Shown here piece after piece: positions 28,582 to 36,230 of a stretch of DNA of 41,418 nt. Each line of letters begins with the position of its first letter. The stretch's first letter is position 1. This DNA is from a virus: the IMG/VR virus record IMGVR_UViG_3300046385_000014, positions 1 through 41,418 of that record; one strand, 5' to 3'. The notes beneath the pieces were generated by a model. It made no database searches. It was given only the letters and a program-made list of their open reading frames with translations, and was not told where the DNA came from. The position numbers were made by a program, and so were the translations under genes.

Positions 28582-30951
28582 TTAGACTGGCTGACTGCGT
28601 TTGACGTAGTAGCCCTCCCAGTCTGCACTGAGGAAGGAGCTTGGGAGTGGACTGTCATTGGTGATCGTGATGTTGGTGCCGATGTTTCGGCTAATGACGG
28701 GAACAAGGAACCGTCCTGAGGACACGCTGTAGCGGCCAACAATGGAGGAATCTCCGAGGACTTTTCCTGAGTAAACGTAGTTGTACGTGTCACGGCCCAA
28801 CGGGGTGACCTGCACCTTGAAGTAGCCAGCATCTGCGTAGTTGAGGGCCACCTTGCGTAATTGCAGGCGTCCCTCAGTGTCGCTCTTCTGACCACCCGTT
28901 TGGGTGTTCGTGCGGACAGTGATCGTGGAGAGCTGGTATGTCAGGGTGTACTTACGACCAAAGGCCAGCGTAGCCCCTGTGATGTTCCCTGCGACCTTCG
29001 CAGTGGTGCCATCCCAGATCACGTCATAGATCTCTCCAGGCTTCAGCGTTGGGTGATCCTTGACCACGACCTGATAGGAACCAACACTCGGGGTGTAACC
29101 CAATGGTGTCAGATCGATTGTTGTGTAGCCTGAGCCATAGGTCAAAGCTGTGGAAGCCAGTTGAACCTTCCGATCCAGGTGAACCGTGTAGGGTTCGTTG
29201 GGATCAATATCTCCAATGGAGACGGTGACCTTCTCGACATACGCACCATCGGATCTGTTGATCACGAGATACAAGTCCGAGCCGATGAAGTCAGCGTTCA
29301 GGATCGTAGAGTCAGACCCGAAGGACCACTTGGACCACGAGCTTTGGAGCTTGTCATTGTTGGCCCAGAAGTACTTGTAGACATAGAGCGCAGAGGCATC
29401 CTTAGAGGACAGTGCGATGAGCACATCCTCGTTGGGAGCTGCAGCGATCTTGAAGACACCCGAGGGGACGTACTTAGGGAGATGCCCGGTGATGTCCATG
29501 GAGTCATTGCCCACGTTGTTCACGTCAGCGAAGTACTCACGGAAGGCAGAGTAGTCACCCTTGTCCACAGCGAAGTAGACGTTCTTTCCGATGCCCACAG
29601 GCTTAGCCAGAGTGTTGCAGGGGAACTCAGTGACGACCTTGAGGCCAACACTCTTGGGTGTCAGCAGGTCGTTCTGGTCCACCAGGAACTGGGTCTGCTC
29701 AGAGAACAGCAGCAGGGACTTGTTGAAGGGGACCGCATGTTTCAGCAGGGACACCTTCGTGTGGCTTGCATTCACATCGATCGGATCGGAGTCCAGCAAC
29801 TGGGTAACCGTGGTGCGGCTGAAGTTGAAGTACTCTCCAGATTCGGAGAAGACCACAGCCTCATCTGCGAGGAAGCCCAAGCGGTTTCTGTAAAAGAACA
29901 CGTCTGAGATCTGGTGGCCTACGAACGATGGGAACGGGTTTGAGTTATTGTCCCCCACCAAGCGGCCTTTGAATGTGGCCTGCTTGAAGGTGAACGTCCC
30001 GTCAGCCTCCCTCACAAGGATGTGTGGCATGGTGGCTGCGTTAAGGTTCAACGCGATGCCGGGAGCTGGACACTCCTTCCAAACCCCTACCCCAGTGGCC
30101 CCTGTGTTGGTGGAGAACTGGACGTAGTAGCTGTCGAAGGGAGAGGTTGCCGTCTCACCAGAACCTGTACCCGTGATCTGAACCACAATGCCGTTGACAC
30201 CCGGGTTGGCGGGGAGATCAGCAAACTTCTGCAGCTTGCCTTTGACTGCCACCATGGCCCCGTTGTTGAAGCCATCCTCTGTCTGGAGGGTGAAATCCGC
30301 CCCCCAATTGATGTAGATCGTTGAGCCAGAGAGTGACGCAGAGAGGTTGTTGGAAACCAGTTCGTTATAGAGCTGCAGTGCGATGTAGTCCGTAGAGATC
30401 TGGGGGGCATCTGCGGTGGTTGCACCGTTGGGGGTCGTGAAGGATGCGTAAACCGACCCATTGAACAATATCTTGTAGGTCTTACCGTAGTTGCCAGCCT
30501 TCACGTTCACCAGACCCTCAAAGGGCCGTGTAGCGGTCGTGGTGCTGCCTGTAGCTACCGAGATGCTCTTGTTCACGATGAACGTATAGTCAGCCACGGT
30601 GATTGCAGAGAAGCTTGTGGAGGGACTTGAAGAAGACAAGTAGCCCATACCGTTGGGGAAGTTCACGGTCTTCACAGAGCCATCGACCCCGAAGACTTGG
30701 AGGTTACCGTTGGTCACAACAGCGACATAGCGCTCAGTGGTGTCACGGTTGATTGTGTGGATGAAACAGTTAGCCAGTGGAGAAGAGGTGATCTTCTTCA
30801 GGTGCTGGCTTGGTGGCCTCTTCTTCAACCCCTGAGAGACAGTGGATAGACCATTCTCTTGAGCTTCGCCCTGAGAGTTCAGCCGAAGAGTAAAGGGTTG
30901 CTGAGAGACACCGTTAACGAAATTGGGAATGGAAGAAGAGATCAGTGCCAT
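28582..30951 (-). CDS. Tail tubular protein B, nozzle (T7 gp12 type)
   Basis: A 789-aa protein (T7 gp12: 794 aa). It begins ALISSSIPNFVNGVSQQPFT, the conserved opening of T7-like nozzle proteins, and contains GLKKRPPSQHL, HTINRDTTERYVAV and FYRNRLGFLADEAVVFSES, all strong family blocks. It forms the hexameric tail tip below the gp11 ring and holds the fibres. The ATG is three bases after the gp11-like stop. The gp13-like frame overlaps or abuts its end. Confidence 0.97.
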   Translation of the reverse strand: MALISSSIPNFVNGVSQQPFTLRLNSQGEAQENGLSTVSQGLKKRPPSQHLKKITSSPLANCFIHTINRDTTERYVAVVTNGNLQVFGVDGSVKTVNFPNGMGYLSSSSPSTSFSAITVADYTFIVNKSISVATGSTTTATRPFEGLVNVKAGNYGKTYKILFNGSVYASFTTPNGATTADAPQISTDYIALQLYNELVSNNLSASLSGSTIYINWGADFTLQTEDGFNNGAMVAVKGKLQKFADLPANPGVNGIVVQITGTGSGETATSPFDSYYVQFSTNTGATGVGVWKECPAPGIALNLNAATMPHILVREADGTFTFKQATFKGRLVGDNNSNPFPSFVGHQISDVFFYRNRLGFLADEAVVFSESGEYFNFSRTTVTQLLDSDPIDVNASHTKVSLLKHAVPFNKSLLLFSEQTQFLVDQNDLLTPKSVGLKVVTEFPCNTLAKPVGIGKNVYFAVDKGDYSAFREYFADVNNVGNDSMDITGHLPKYVPSGVFKIAAAPNEDVLIALSSKDASALYVYKYFWANNDKLQSSWSKWSFGSDSTILNADFIGSDLYLVINRSDGAYVEKVTVSIGDIDPNEPYTVHLDRKVQLASTALTYGSGYTTIDLTPLGYTPSVGSYQVVVKDHPTLKPGEIYDVIWDGTTAKVAGNITGATLAFGRKYTLTYQLSTITVRTNTQTGGQKSDTEGRLQLRKVALNYADAGYFKVQVTPLGRDTYNYVYSGKVLGDSSIVGRYSVSSGRFLVPVISRNIGTNITITNDSPLPSSFLSADWEGYYVKRSQPV

Positions 30952-30954
30952 GTG

Positions 30955-31536
30955 TTATCGATCAATGACTCGCATTACCGAGTAGTTACTCGTGAGGATG
31001 TTGTAATCCGCTGTTCGGGCCTCGTAGCGGCGCATGGAGCGCAGAGCACGGGCCTCGTCTTCCTTGGTGAAATTACCAAGGGTTTCACTACCAACGACTC
31101 GCTGCTGGAAGATCCTCGCAGATCGGACGGTGATGTAGTGACGAGCTGCCTGAGGCAGATCATTGAACTCAAGGAGGATCGTTAGGTCGGCCTTGAGATC
31201 TTTGGTGAATGTGTAGGTTTTACCCTTGCGGTCATAAAGACGGTTGCCCCGGATCGCAACGTCATAGTCACGATTGTAGGTGCTTGTATCTACCTCGATG
31301 GCATTGCCGGGGACGTAGATGAAGCCATCGCTGGCTGGTGTGAGGACGAACTCAAAGTCCGTGTTGAAGTGCCAACCCTCTTCCTGAACCTGCACCGAGA
31401 CTTCGGACAAGATAGAACGGGCGGTGACCGCATCAACGACACCTGCAGCAGCGTCTAGAGAGTTGATGGGGGATTCGCCGATGGTAGCCAACATCACGTT
31501 GACTGCATCAAGCTCAGTGGTCATTGAGAGAGCCAT
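30955..31536 (-). CDS. Tail tubular protein A, gatekeeper (T7 gp11 type)
   Basis: A 193-aa protein from ATG 31536, which has AGGAAT seven bases upstream (T7 gp11: 196 aa). The N-terminus TTELDAVNVMLATIGESPIN is the gp11 signature, followed by VDAVTARSILSEVSVQVQEE and GWHFNTDFEF. Later blocks RNRLYDRKGKTYTF and RHYITVRSARIFQQRVVGS agree. It forms the 12-mer ring joining portal and nozzle. The frame is open upstream to 31569, but that part is the capsid terminator, so I reject the longer start. Confidence 0.96.
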   Translation of the reverse strand: MALSMTTELDAVNVMLATIGESPINSLDAAAGVVDAVTARSILSEVSVQVQEEGWHFNTDFEFVLTPASDGFIYVPGNAIEVDTSTYNRDYDVAIRGNRLYDRKGKTYTFTKDLKADLTILLEFNDLPQAARHYITVRSARIFQQRVVGSETLGNFTKEDEARALRSMRRYEARTADYNILTSNYSVMRVIDR

Positions 31537-31560
31537 TGGATTCCTAAGAAAATAAAAAAA

Positions 31561-31590
31561 AAGCGCCACCCTATTTCTAGAGTGACGCTT
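31561..31590 (-). terminator. Strong intrinsic terminator after the capsid gene
   Basis: A 12-bp stem with wobbles (31561-31572 with 31579-31590) and a six-base loop is followed on the minus strand by nine T and then ATTTTC. It takes the position of the T7 T-phi terminator, behind the major capsid gene, and should reduce but not abolish downstream tail gene transcription. Confidence 0.9.
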
Positions 31591-31605
31591 ATTATTGAGC
31601 CGTGA

Positions 31606-32559
31606 TTAGGCGGTCTTCAGTTCGATGGCGCAAGAAGGGCGCAGGACGCCATGTCCAAGTGCGTATTTTGCGACCATCAGGGTGCCCTGACGACGAATGT
31701 CGTACTCGGATTCCATCGCCAGATCCATCAACTTGACGGTGCCGACAGCATCCTTGGTAGCCACCACACCAACAGTGTTAGTGAAGGCACCAGCATACTT
31801 GTTGCCAGTACCAGCTTCCAACGAACCGTTAGCAACCGTAGCGCCGAAGGGAGCGTGGTTAGTCTTGACGATCTCGATGCCTGCGACACGCAGCACCTTA
31901 CCGTCAGCGTACACACCAGCACCGCCCCAGTCCTTGTTCATGATCTTGGTGTTAGCAGCCAACTTGTAGTAGGCGGCAGGAGCCAAGAACGCGACACGAC
32001 CGTCTTCACTGACGTTCTTCTCGTCCAGTGCCTGAGCAGCAGCGAAGAGGCCAGCAACCAGAGATTCGCCAGTGGCGTCACTCATCAGGGTGCCAGAGGT
32101 AACCGCACCACCACCAGCTTCACCAGTCACAGGCGAAGTGCCGCGAGCAGCCAGAACGGCCAACTGCAGCAACTGCTTGTCTTTGGTGTAGGCCAGCTTG
32201 CGGCCAATCTCGGTCGAGTAAGGAGCGCGAACATCGTAGTGGTTCATCGCTTCGTCAATCGAAGCCAAGAAGGCGTGGCTGATCAAGAGGTCATCAATGG
32301 TGATGACGATCTCGTTCGCAGGCACAGCGGTGCCGTTGATCTCAGCGCCAGGCACATGGTATTCAGCGCCGATAGTACCGAGGATAGGGAACTGAGCAGA
32401 CTTGCCGGAAGCAATAGTACGCTCAGAGAATCGACCAGCGGTTACAGTAGCTTCTTGAAAAGCAGTCAGAACTTCGCCAGCGAAAACTTTGAGAAAGAGA
32501 GCCTTAGCATCGCCAGAAGTGTTAATCTGACCGACACGGCTAGGAGTAGCGTTTGCCAT
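31606..32559 (-). CDS. Major capsid protein (T7 gp10 type)
   Basis: A 317-aa HK97-fold capsid protein. Conserved blocks include GDAKALFLKVFAGEVLTAFQ near the N-terminus, ISHAFLASIDEAMNHYDVRA, YSTEIGRKLAYTKDKQLLQL (E-loop and spine region), and KVLRVAGIEIVKTNHAPFG. The C-terminus ends RPSCAIELKTA. T7 gp10A is 345 aa. The start follows a 200-base untranslated leader and the gene ends in a strong terminator, the usual setting for the most expressed phage gene. I see no slippery site or extension, so no evidence for a 10B-like frameshift product. Confidence 0.96.
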   Translation of the reverse strand: MANATPSRVGQINTSGDAKALFLKVFAGEVLTAFQEATVTAGRFSERTIASGKSAQFPILGTIGAEYHVPGAEINGTAVPANEIVITIDDLLISHAFLASIDEAMNHYDVRAPYSTEIGRKLAYTKDKQLLQLAVLAARGTSPVTGEAGGGAVTSGTLMSDATGESLVAGLFAAAQALDEKNVSEDGRVAFLAPAAYYKLAANTKIMNKDWGGAGVYADGKVLRVAGIEIVKTNHAPFGATVANGSLEAGTGNKYAGAFTNTVGVVATKDAVGTVKLMDLAMESEYDIRRQGTLMVAKYALGHGVLRPSCAIELKTA

Positions 32560-32761
32560 ATAAATTTAATCTCGTGTGAGTTGAAGAAAGGTTGAGCAAC
32601 CTCCTAGAAACCCGACACACATCACGCAGAGTTATCTCCCGCAGGAGGCAAAGGTCGTGTAATCAGTTCTTAGAATTGCAATTCCACCGCGTAAGAACGC
32701 AGTGTGGAATGACTTCAAATCTTCACAGAGAAAATGGGGGCTTATACCTGCCCCCGTAGGT
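32560..32761 (-). promoter_or_regulatory. Untranslated leader of the capsid gene
   Basis: No gene fits here. The minus strand holds a hairpin AGGTTG-CT-CAACCT (32589-32602), a palindrome GAATTGCAATTC near 32675, and an imperfect CCAC/GTGG stem near 32685-32708. The first ten bases of the hairpin, GGTTGCTCAA, match the promoter motif but its second half does not. T7 has a promoter and an RNase III site in this place. Confidence 0.5.
32736..32755 (-). terminator. Hairpin between holin-like gene and capsid leader
   Basis: GGGGGC (32736-32741) pairs with GCCCCC (32750-32755) around an eight-base loop; ATTTTCTCT follows on the minus strand. It lies six bases after the holin stop and would separate it from the capsid transcript. 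Confidence 0.6.
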
Positions 32762-33187
32762 TTACTTGGTGACGCCCTTGATCTTCTCAGCCGTGCGATA
32801 GGCACCAAGGCCCAGCAAACCGAAGAGAAGCGTCATCAGCGTATCGAGATTGAGCACGGGTAGAGTCGCCTCTACTTTGTACCAAGCCAGAAAGAATGTT
32901 GCGAAAGGCAGCACTACAAATTGGTAGAGCAAGCCCATCACGCAGGTCCATCCCACAGCGGGACGCCAGCCTGACTTGAACAAGCTGTCAGACCCAGCTT
33001 CCACCTCGTTGACTTTGAGTTGCCCCATAGCCAACTGAGTTTCCGCTTCGAGAACCTTAAGTTCCCCTGCCTGCTGCATCTCAAACAATTTCAGTTTGGC
33101 TTCTGCAGCCTGCTGGGGGTTTGGAAAGATCTTGTCAAAGACCTTGCCTGCCAGATCGAAGAGACCTCCGAGGAGAAGTGGACTCAT
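32762..33187 (-). CDS. 3-TM holin-like protein (GTA holin family type)
   Basis: A 141-aa protein. Residues 1-60 hold SPLLLGGLFDLAGKVFDKIF and a charged Ala/Gln/Glu helix; then SLFKSGWRPAVGWTCVMGLL begins a membrane segment (about 75-98), followed by a second hydrophobic stretch (FATFFLAWY) and a third (about 115-128, LMTLLFGLLGLGAYR), ending TAEKIKGVTK. The SGWRPxxGW box and C-terminal hydrophobic pair match the 3-TM holin family (Pfam PF11351-like). It would release the amidase. Its place between scaffold and capsid genes is unusual; T7 has its holin near the terminases. Confidence 0.82.
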   Translation of the reverse strand: MSPLLLGGLFDLAGKVFDKIFPNPQQAAEAKLKLFEMQQAGELKVLEAETQLAMGQLKVNEVEAGSDSLFKSGWRPAVGWTCVMGLLYQFVVLPFATFFLAWYKVEATLPVLNLDTLMTLLFGLLGLGAYRTAEKIKGVTK

Positions 33188-33195
33188 GAGAAGCC

Positions 33196-33990
33196 TCAGA
33201 ACACGTTAGAGCGAGAGAGTTTGGCCTGAACCTTGGCACGGTAGGCAGGGTCGTTCTTGTACTTCGGATCTCGCATAGCCTCAGTCAATTGAGCCGTAGA
33301 CTCAAAGACATCCACAGCGCCACCCTTGCCACCACCCAGCATACGCTGAGGGTCGGAACCCACCTCGCGGGTGTACTTCGCACTGAGGCCCATCGCTGCC
33401 AGCTTTGCCTGATCGGCATTGCCAGAAGAGACTGCCGTGTTGTACGCAGCGATCTCCGAGGGACTCAGATTGGCCTTAGCCCAAGTAGTGATCTCAGCAT
33501 ATTTCTCAGCGCCACCAACTTCCGACATAATGCTGTCCTGAAATTGCGCAGCCACCGCCTGCTGACCAGCGATGTATTGATCCACCAAGCCTTTATCAAA
33601 GCCTGCCTTCGTGAGTTTCTCGTAGCTCTCCGCAGACAGCTCACCATTCTTGGCGAACTCTTGCGAGAACTCATCCAGTTTCATCCCCTTCTCTGCAAGA
33701 GCAGCTTCAGGGTTCTCAGGGGGTTTTGCTTCAGGAGTAGCTTCAGGTGTAGCCGCTGGCTTATTGCCACCAAGCTTGCTCTCCAATTCCGCATAGGCCT
33801 TAGCCATATCCTCCGCTGACTTGAACTTCTGAGGAAGCCACTGGGGGCGATCCTCAGAGGAACCCTGAGGGTCTGCCAGGTTCTCAACCACGGGACTGGC
33901 GCTAGCCTTGTCCACGAGGTCAATCATAGCCTGATCGTGACCCTCAGGTGCCACGGGGTTTTCACTTGTAATAACTACAGTATCAACCAT
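33196..33990 (-). CDS. Capsid assembly scaffold protein (T7 gp9 type)
   Basis: A 264-aa acidic protein (T7 gp9: 307 aa). After a disordered N-terminus, SSEDRPQWLPQKFKSAEDMA matches the conserved scaffold motif, then a Pro/Ala/Glu-rich linker (KPAATPEATPEAKPPENPEA) and a helical middle (KLDEFSQEFAKNGELSAESY). The C-terminus DPAYRAKVQAKLSRSNVF is the basic capsid-contact helix. It shapes the prohead and leaves before DNA fills it. It lies between the small gene after the portal and the holin. Confidence 0.93.
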   Translation of the reverse strand: MVDTVVITSENPVAPEGHDQAMIDLVDKASASPVVENLADPQGSSEDRPQWLPQKFKSAEDMAKAYAELESKLGGNKPAATPEATPEAKPPENPEAALAEKGMKLDEFSQEFAKNGELSAESYEKLTKAGFDKGLVDQYIAGQQAVAAQFQDSIMSEVGGAEKYAEITTWAKANLSPSEIAAYNTAVSSGNADQAKLAAMGLSAKYTREVGSDPQRMLGGGKGGAVDVFESTAQLTEAMRDPKYKNDPAYRAKVQAKLSRSNVF

Positions 33991-34001
33991 GTATTTCCGA
34001 T

Positions 34002-34175
34002 TTAGTAGTCAACCAAGACAATGCCGTTTCCGTAGACACGGATCAGTCTTGCGTTTTGATCAACTTCAAATTTAATTTTGTCCGCGCCCTCACCAAAGAA
34101 CTGGATCTCTGGTTTGGTTTCTTTCACGGACTTCTTGGGTGTTTCCACCTTGCTTGCAGGTTTTGCGTCAGCCAC
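34002..34175 (-). CDS. Small hypothetical protein after the portal (57 aa)
   Basis: A 57-aa frame starting at GTG 34175, overlapping the portal stop as GTGGCTGA with GGAG seven bases upstream. The first third is Lys/Ala/Pro-rich (ADAKPASKVETPKKSVKETK), followed by PEIQFFGEGADKIKFEVDQN and RLIRVYGNGIVLVDY, a small beta-sheet pattern. It fills the space between portal and scaffold exactly, where T7 has no equivalent gene of this kind. Its function is unknown; a head assembly accessory is a guess from position. Confidence 0.68.
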   Translation of the reverse strand: MADAKPASKVETPKKSVKETKPEIQFFGEGADKIKFEVDQNARLIRVYGNGIVLVDY

Positions 34176-35766
34176 CAGTGGCTCCTTCAGGGGGCGTTTG
34201 TTGTTGATTAGCCATGTGCTGCTTCATGAGCTGACCTGCCTGCGTAATCGCTGGAGTCATACCCTGTTGCAACATAGCCATTTGTTGAGCCTGTTGTTGT
34301 TCCTGCTGGATCTGCTCAGGACTCTTCACGAGACCCTTCATGTCGATACCTAGAGAAGTACCTAGACGCTTCAATGCGTCATCCTTGTTGATCTCGGGAG
34401 GAAGCTGGGCGATCAAGCCTGCTGCCTGAAAGAAGGCCTGCAGTTTGTTCATGTCATTGCCACGACCCAAGGCCTCCATGCCTGTCACGATGACTGGCTT
34501 GACGGTTCCCTTAGGAAGGACTGGCAGCTTCTTCTTGCGCTCCATGGCGAACATCAAACGGTTCACCAGAGGGACTTGCAGTTCCTGCGAGAGGATCGAG
34601 TAGATGCCACCGAGAGCTGATTCCAGTTCACCCGCCATGTAGCGGATCTCTTCGGCTGTCACTCGTTCGCCATTGCGTTGAACTGCGGAGTTCAGCAGGA
34701 AGGCATAAGCGAGGCGCTCTTCAATTCGAGAGATGGTCTCAAGGGCAACACGGAAGTCGTTGTACTTATTGAGCTGGAGGACTGTTACGTCCTGCTCGTT
34801 GCCTTCAACGATTGCCCCGTTATCAGATTCGGCAAGGGTCTGTTGGCTAGTGGTCCCGTTAGGGTTCACCAGAAACAACACCTTGGCTGCTGCAGCGGAG
34901 CCTTCTACGATTGCCTGCGAGAGAGCTTCGAGGGACTTGATGTCACCGAGGTACTCTTCGACATAGCCACGACCATAGTTCTCACCGTCGATCTTGTTGA
35001 ACCGGACGGGAATCCATGGGGTCTTGTCGAAGGGGAATACACCTTCAGAGCCAGGGACAATCTTGCCCTTGATCTCCTGATAGACCCGCCACTTCCCATC
35101 TTCCAACTCTACGTGGGTGTAGATGTCGCAGTTCTTCTCATGAGGAGCTTCTTGAGGCCCCGTACCATCTTCCTCCAGATAGCCAAGCATCACTTGGACA
35201 TCTGTGGGGAGGGTCGAGGGGGAGACAGTTTCCTTGGTGATGATGTCGAGCACCTTACCCATGGCATCGCGGCGAACCACGAACTTCTCCAGAGGGAACA
35301 CTCGCATACCGCCACCATCGGGGAGGTACAGGAGAGCGTTGCCACTCACGAGCAAATGCTTCATGGACTCAAAGGCTGACACCCGGATGGCACCAGCTTC
35401 GATCTCGGATTGAACTGCACGTTCGATCTTGTTCAGGCCTTCTTCGACCTGTGCTCTCATACCCTCTTGCTTCGTCAGTTGCTCAAGAGTGAAGTCATCA
35501 ATCTGGAGTCGGAAGAACGGAGAGTTGGGAGGCAGCAGTGCGAGGAGCAGCTTGGATGCCAGGTTGTTCACACCACGAGCACCCACAGCCTGATACGGAG
35601 TGTAGTACTTCGTGGCGTTGGAGTGACCTGAGGGAGGAACAAGTGTTGGGAGTGTGTATTTAGAGCAATCCCTCGCTCTGTCCAGGAACGGGAAACGATC
35701 TGTTTCTAGCTTTGCATAAAGACTAGCAGCCGAGGATTCCTGTTCCGCTTCGTTCTTCTCTTCCAT
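34168..35766 (-). CDS. Portal / head-tail connector protein (T7 gp8 type)
   Basis: A 532-aa protein (T7 gp8: 536 aa). Family blocks include RARDCSKYTLPTLVPP, GARGVNNLASKLLLALLPPN, SGNALLYLPDGGGMRVFPLE and GRGYVEEYLGDIKSLEALSQ. The C-terminal part is Gln-rich (QQEQQQAQQMAMLQQG), as in other portals of this group. It forms the 12-mer through which the terminase packs DNA. The ATG has AAGG upstream. Confidence 0.97.
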   Translation of the reverse strand: MEEKNEAEQESSAASLYAKLETDRFPFLDRARDCSKYTLPTLVPPSGHSNATKYYTPYQAVGARGVNNLASKLLLALLPPNSPFFRLQIDDFTLEQLTKQEGMRAQVEEGLNKIERAVQSEIEAGAIRVSAFESMKHLLVSGNALLYLPDGGGMRVFPLEKFVVRRDAMGKVLDIITKETVSPSTLPTDVQVMLGYLEEDGTGPQEAPHEKNCDIYTHVELEDGKWRVYQEIKGKIVPGSEGVFPFDKTPWIPVRFNKIDGENYGRGYVEEYLGDIKSLEALSQAIVEGSAAAAKVLFLVNPNGTTSQQTLAESDNGAIVEGNEQDVTVLQLNKYNDFRVALETISRIEERLAYAFLLNSAVQRNGERVTAEEIRYMAGELESALGGIYSILSQELQVPLVNRLMFAMERKKKLPVLPKGTVKPVIVTGMEALGRGNDMNKLQAFFQAAGLIAQLPPEINKDDALKRLGTSLGIDMKGLVKSPEQIQQEQQQAQQMAMLQQGMTPAITQAGQLMKQHMANQQQTPPEGATGG

Positions 35767-35774
35767 TTAATACC

Positions 35775-35984
35775 TTAAGCAGGAATGTTCAGGCCACCAC
35801 CGCTTGAGCCTGTGTCAGTCTGGGTGCGATCAATACGGAGAGAGCCGCGACCTCGATTGGCTGAGAGCATCGCGGAGTCCTTGCGGTTAGAACCTTCAGC
35901 AGGAGCCACGGTCACCAAGGGTGCTGGGGCTGCAGGAGCTGGAGGTGGCGGAGCAGCCGGGGTGCTGGGAGATGAGAGGCACAT
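35775..35984 (-). CDS. Small Pro/Ala-rich protein before the portal (69 aa)
   Basis: A 69-aa frame starting MCLSSPSTPAAPPPPAPAAP and ending GGGLNIPA. T7-like phages often have a short protein with an MC start, a proline-rich head and an RxGxxSLRID-like middle at this point; RGRGSLRIDRTQTDTG here agrees. The head is disordered, the tail Gly-rich. It might be a minor virion or assembly factor. The ribosome site is weak, and it starts two bases after the preceding stop, suggesting coupling. Confidence 0.7.
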   Translation of the reverse strand: MCLSSPSTPAAPPPPAPAAPAPLVTVAPAEGSNRKDSAMLSANRGRGSLRIDRTQTDTGSSGGGLNIPA

Positions 35985-35986
35985 AA

Positions 35987-36175
35987 TCAGTTCTCTAGAA
36001 TGTTTTGGTTCTGCAAAGTGAACTGGTGTCGCAGCATACGGACGACATTGACCTGACCAGCATCAAACATGATGTCGTCAATCTTGGCTCCACGGGTGGG
36101 AGCCTTGTCGCTGAAGCGTCTTTCCAATTCTTCGAGTAAGTCTTTAGAGACTAGAGGAAACTTCGAGTTATCCAT
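35987..36175 (-). CDS. Small hypothetical protein, first gene of the structural block (62 aa)
   Basis: A 62-aa protein from ATG 36175, with GGAAGA just upstream. The frame is open up to 36199, but that stretch is the promoter motif itself, so I use the ATG. The sequence, SKDLLEELERRFSDKAPTRG then FDAGQVNVVRMLRHQFTLQN, looks like two amphipathic helices with a conserved-looking GQVNVVRML segment. It is the first gene after a terminator-promoter pair. Unknown function, possibly head assembly. Confidence 0.68.
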   Translation of the reverse strand: MDNSKFPLVSKDLLEELERRFSDKAPTRGAKIDDIMFDAGQVNVVRMLRHQFTLQNQNILEN

Positions 36176-36181
36176 AAGGTC

Positions 36182-36197
36182 TTCCAATTGGGCAACC
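36182..36197 (-). promoter_or_regulatory. Putative phage promoter for the structural gene block
   Basis: The minus strand reads GGTTGCCCAATTGGAA. It starts nine bases after a perfect hairpin terminator and runs into the ribosome site of the next gene, so a transcript starting at the GG would have a leader of only about 10 bases. Confidence 0.75.
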
Positions 36198-36205
36198 AAA
36201 AGGAA

Positions 36206-36226
36206 TAGGGGGAAGTGATCCCCCTA
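36206..36226 (-). terminator. Hairpin terminator after the ribonucleotide reductase gene
   Basis: TAGGGGGA (36206-36213) and TCCCCCTA (36219-36226) form a perfect 8-bp stem with a five-base loop, four bases after the reductase stop; TTCCTTTT follows on the minus strand. It closes the DNA metabolism block. Confidence 0.8.
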
Positions 36227-36230
36227 CTCT

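Noticed and set aside
31537-31569. Longer gp11 start at 31569
   Set aside because: The extra codons are the U tract and stem of the capsid terminator; ATG 31536 has a ribosome site and gives the usual length.
31651-32595. 314-aa plus-strand open frame opposite the capsid gene
   Set aside because: Exact antisense of the capsid gene; the minus-strand protein has clear family blocks and a terminator, the plus-strand one has none.
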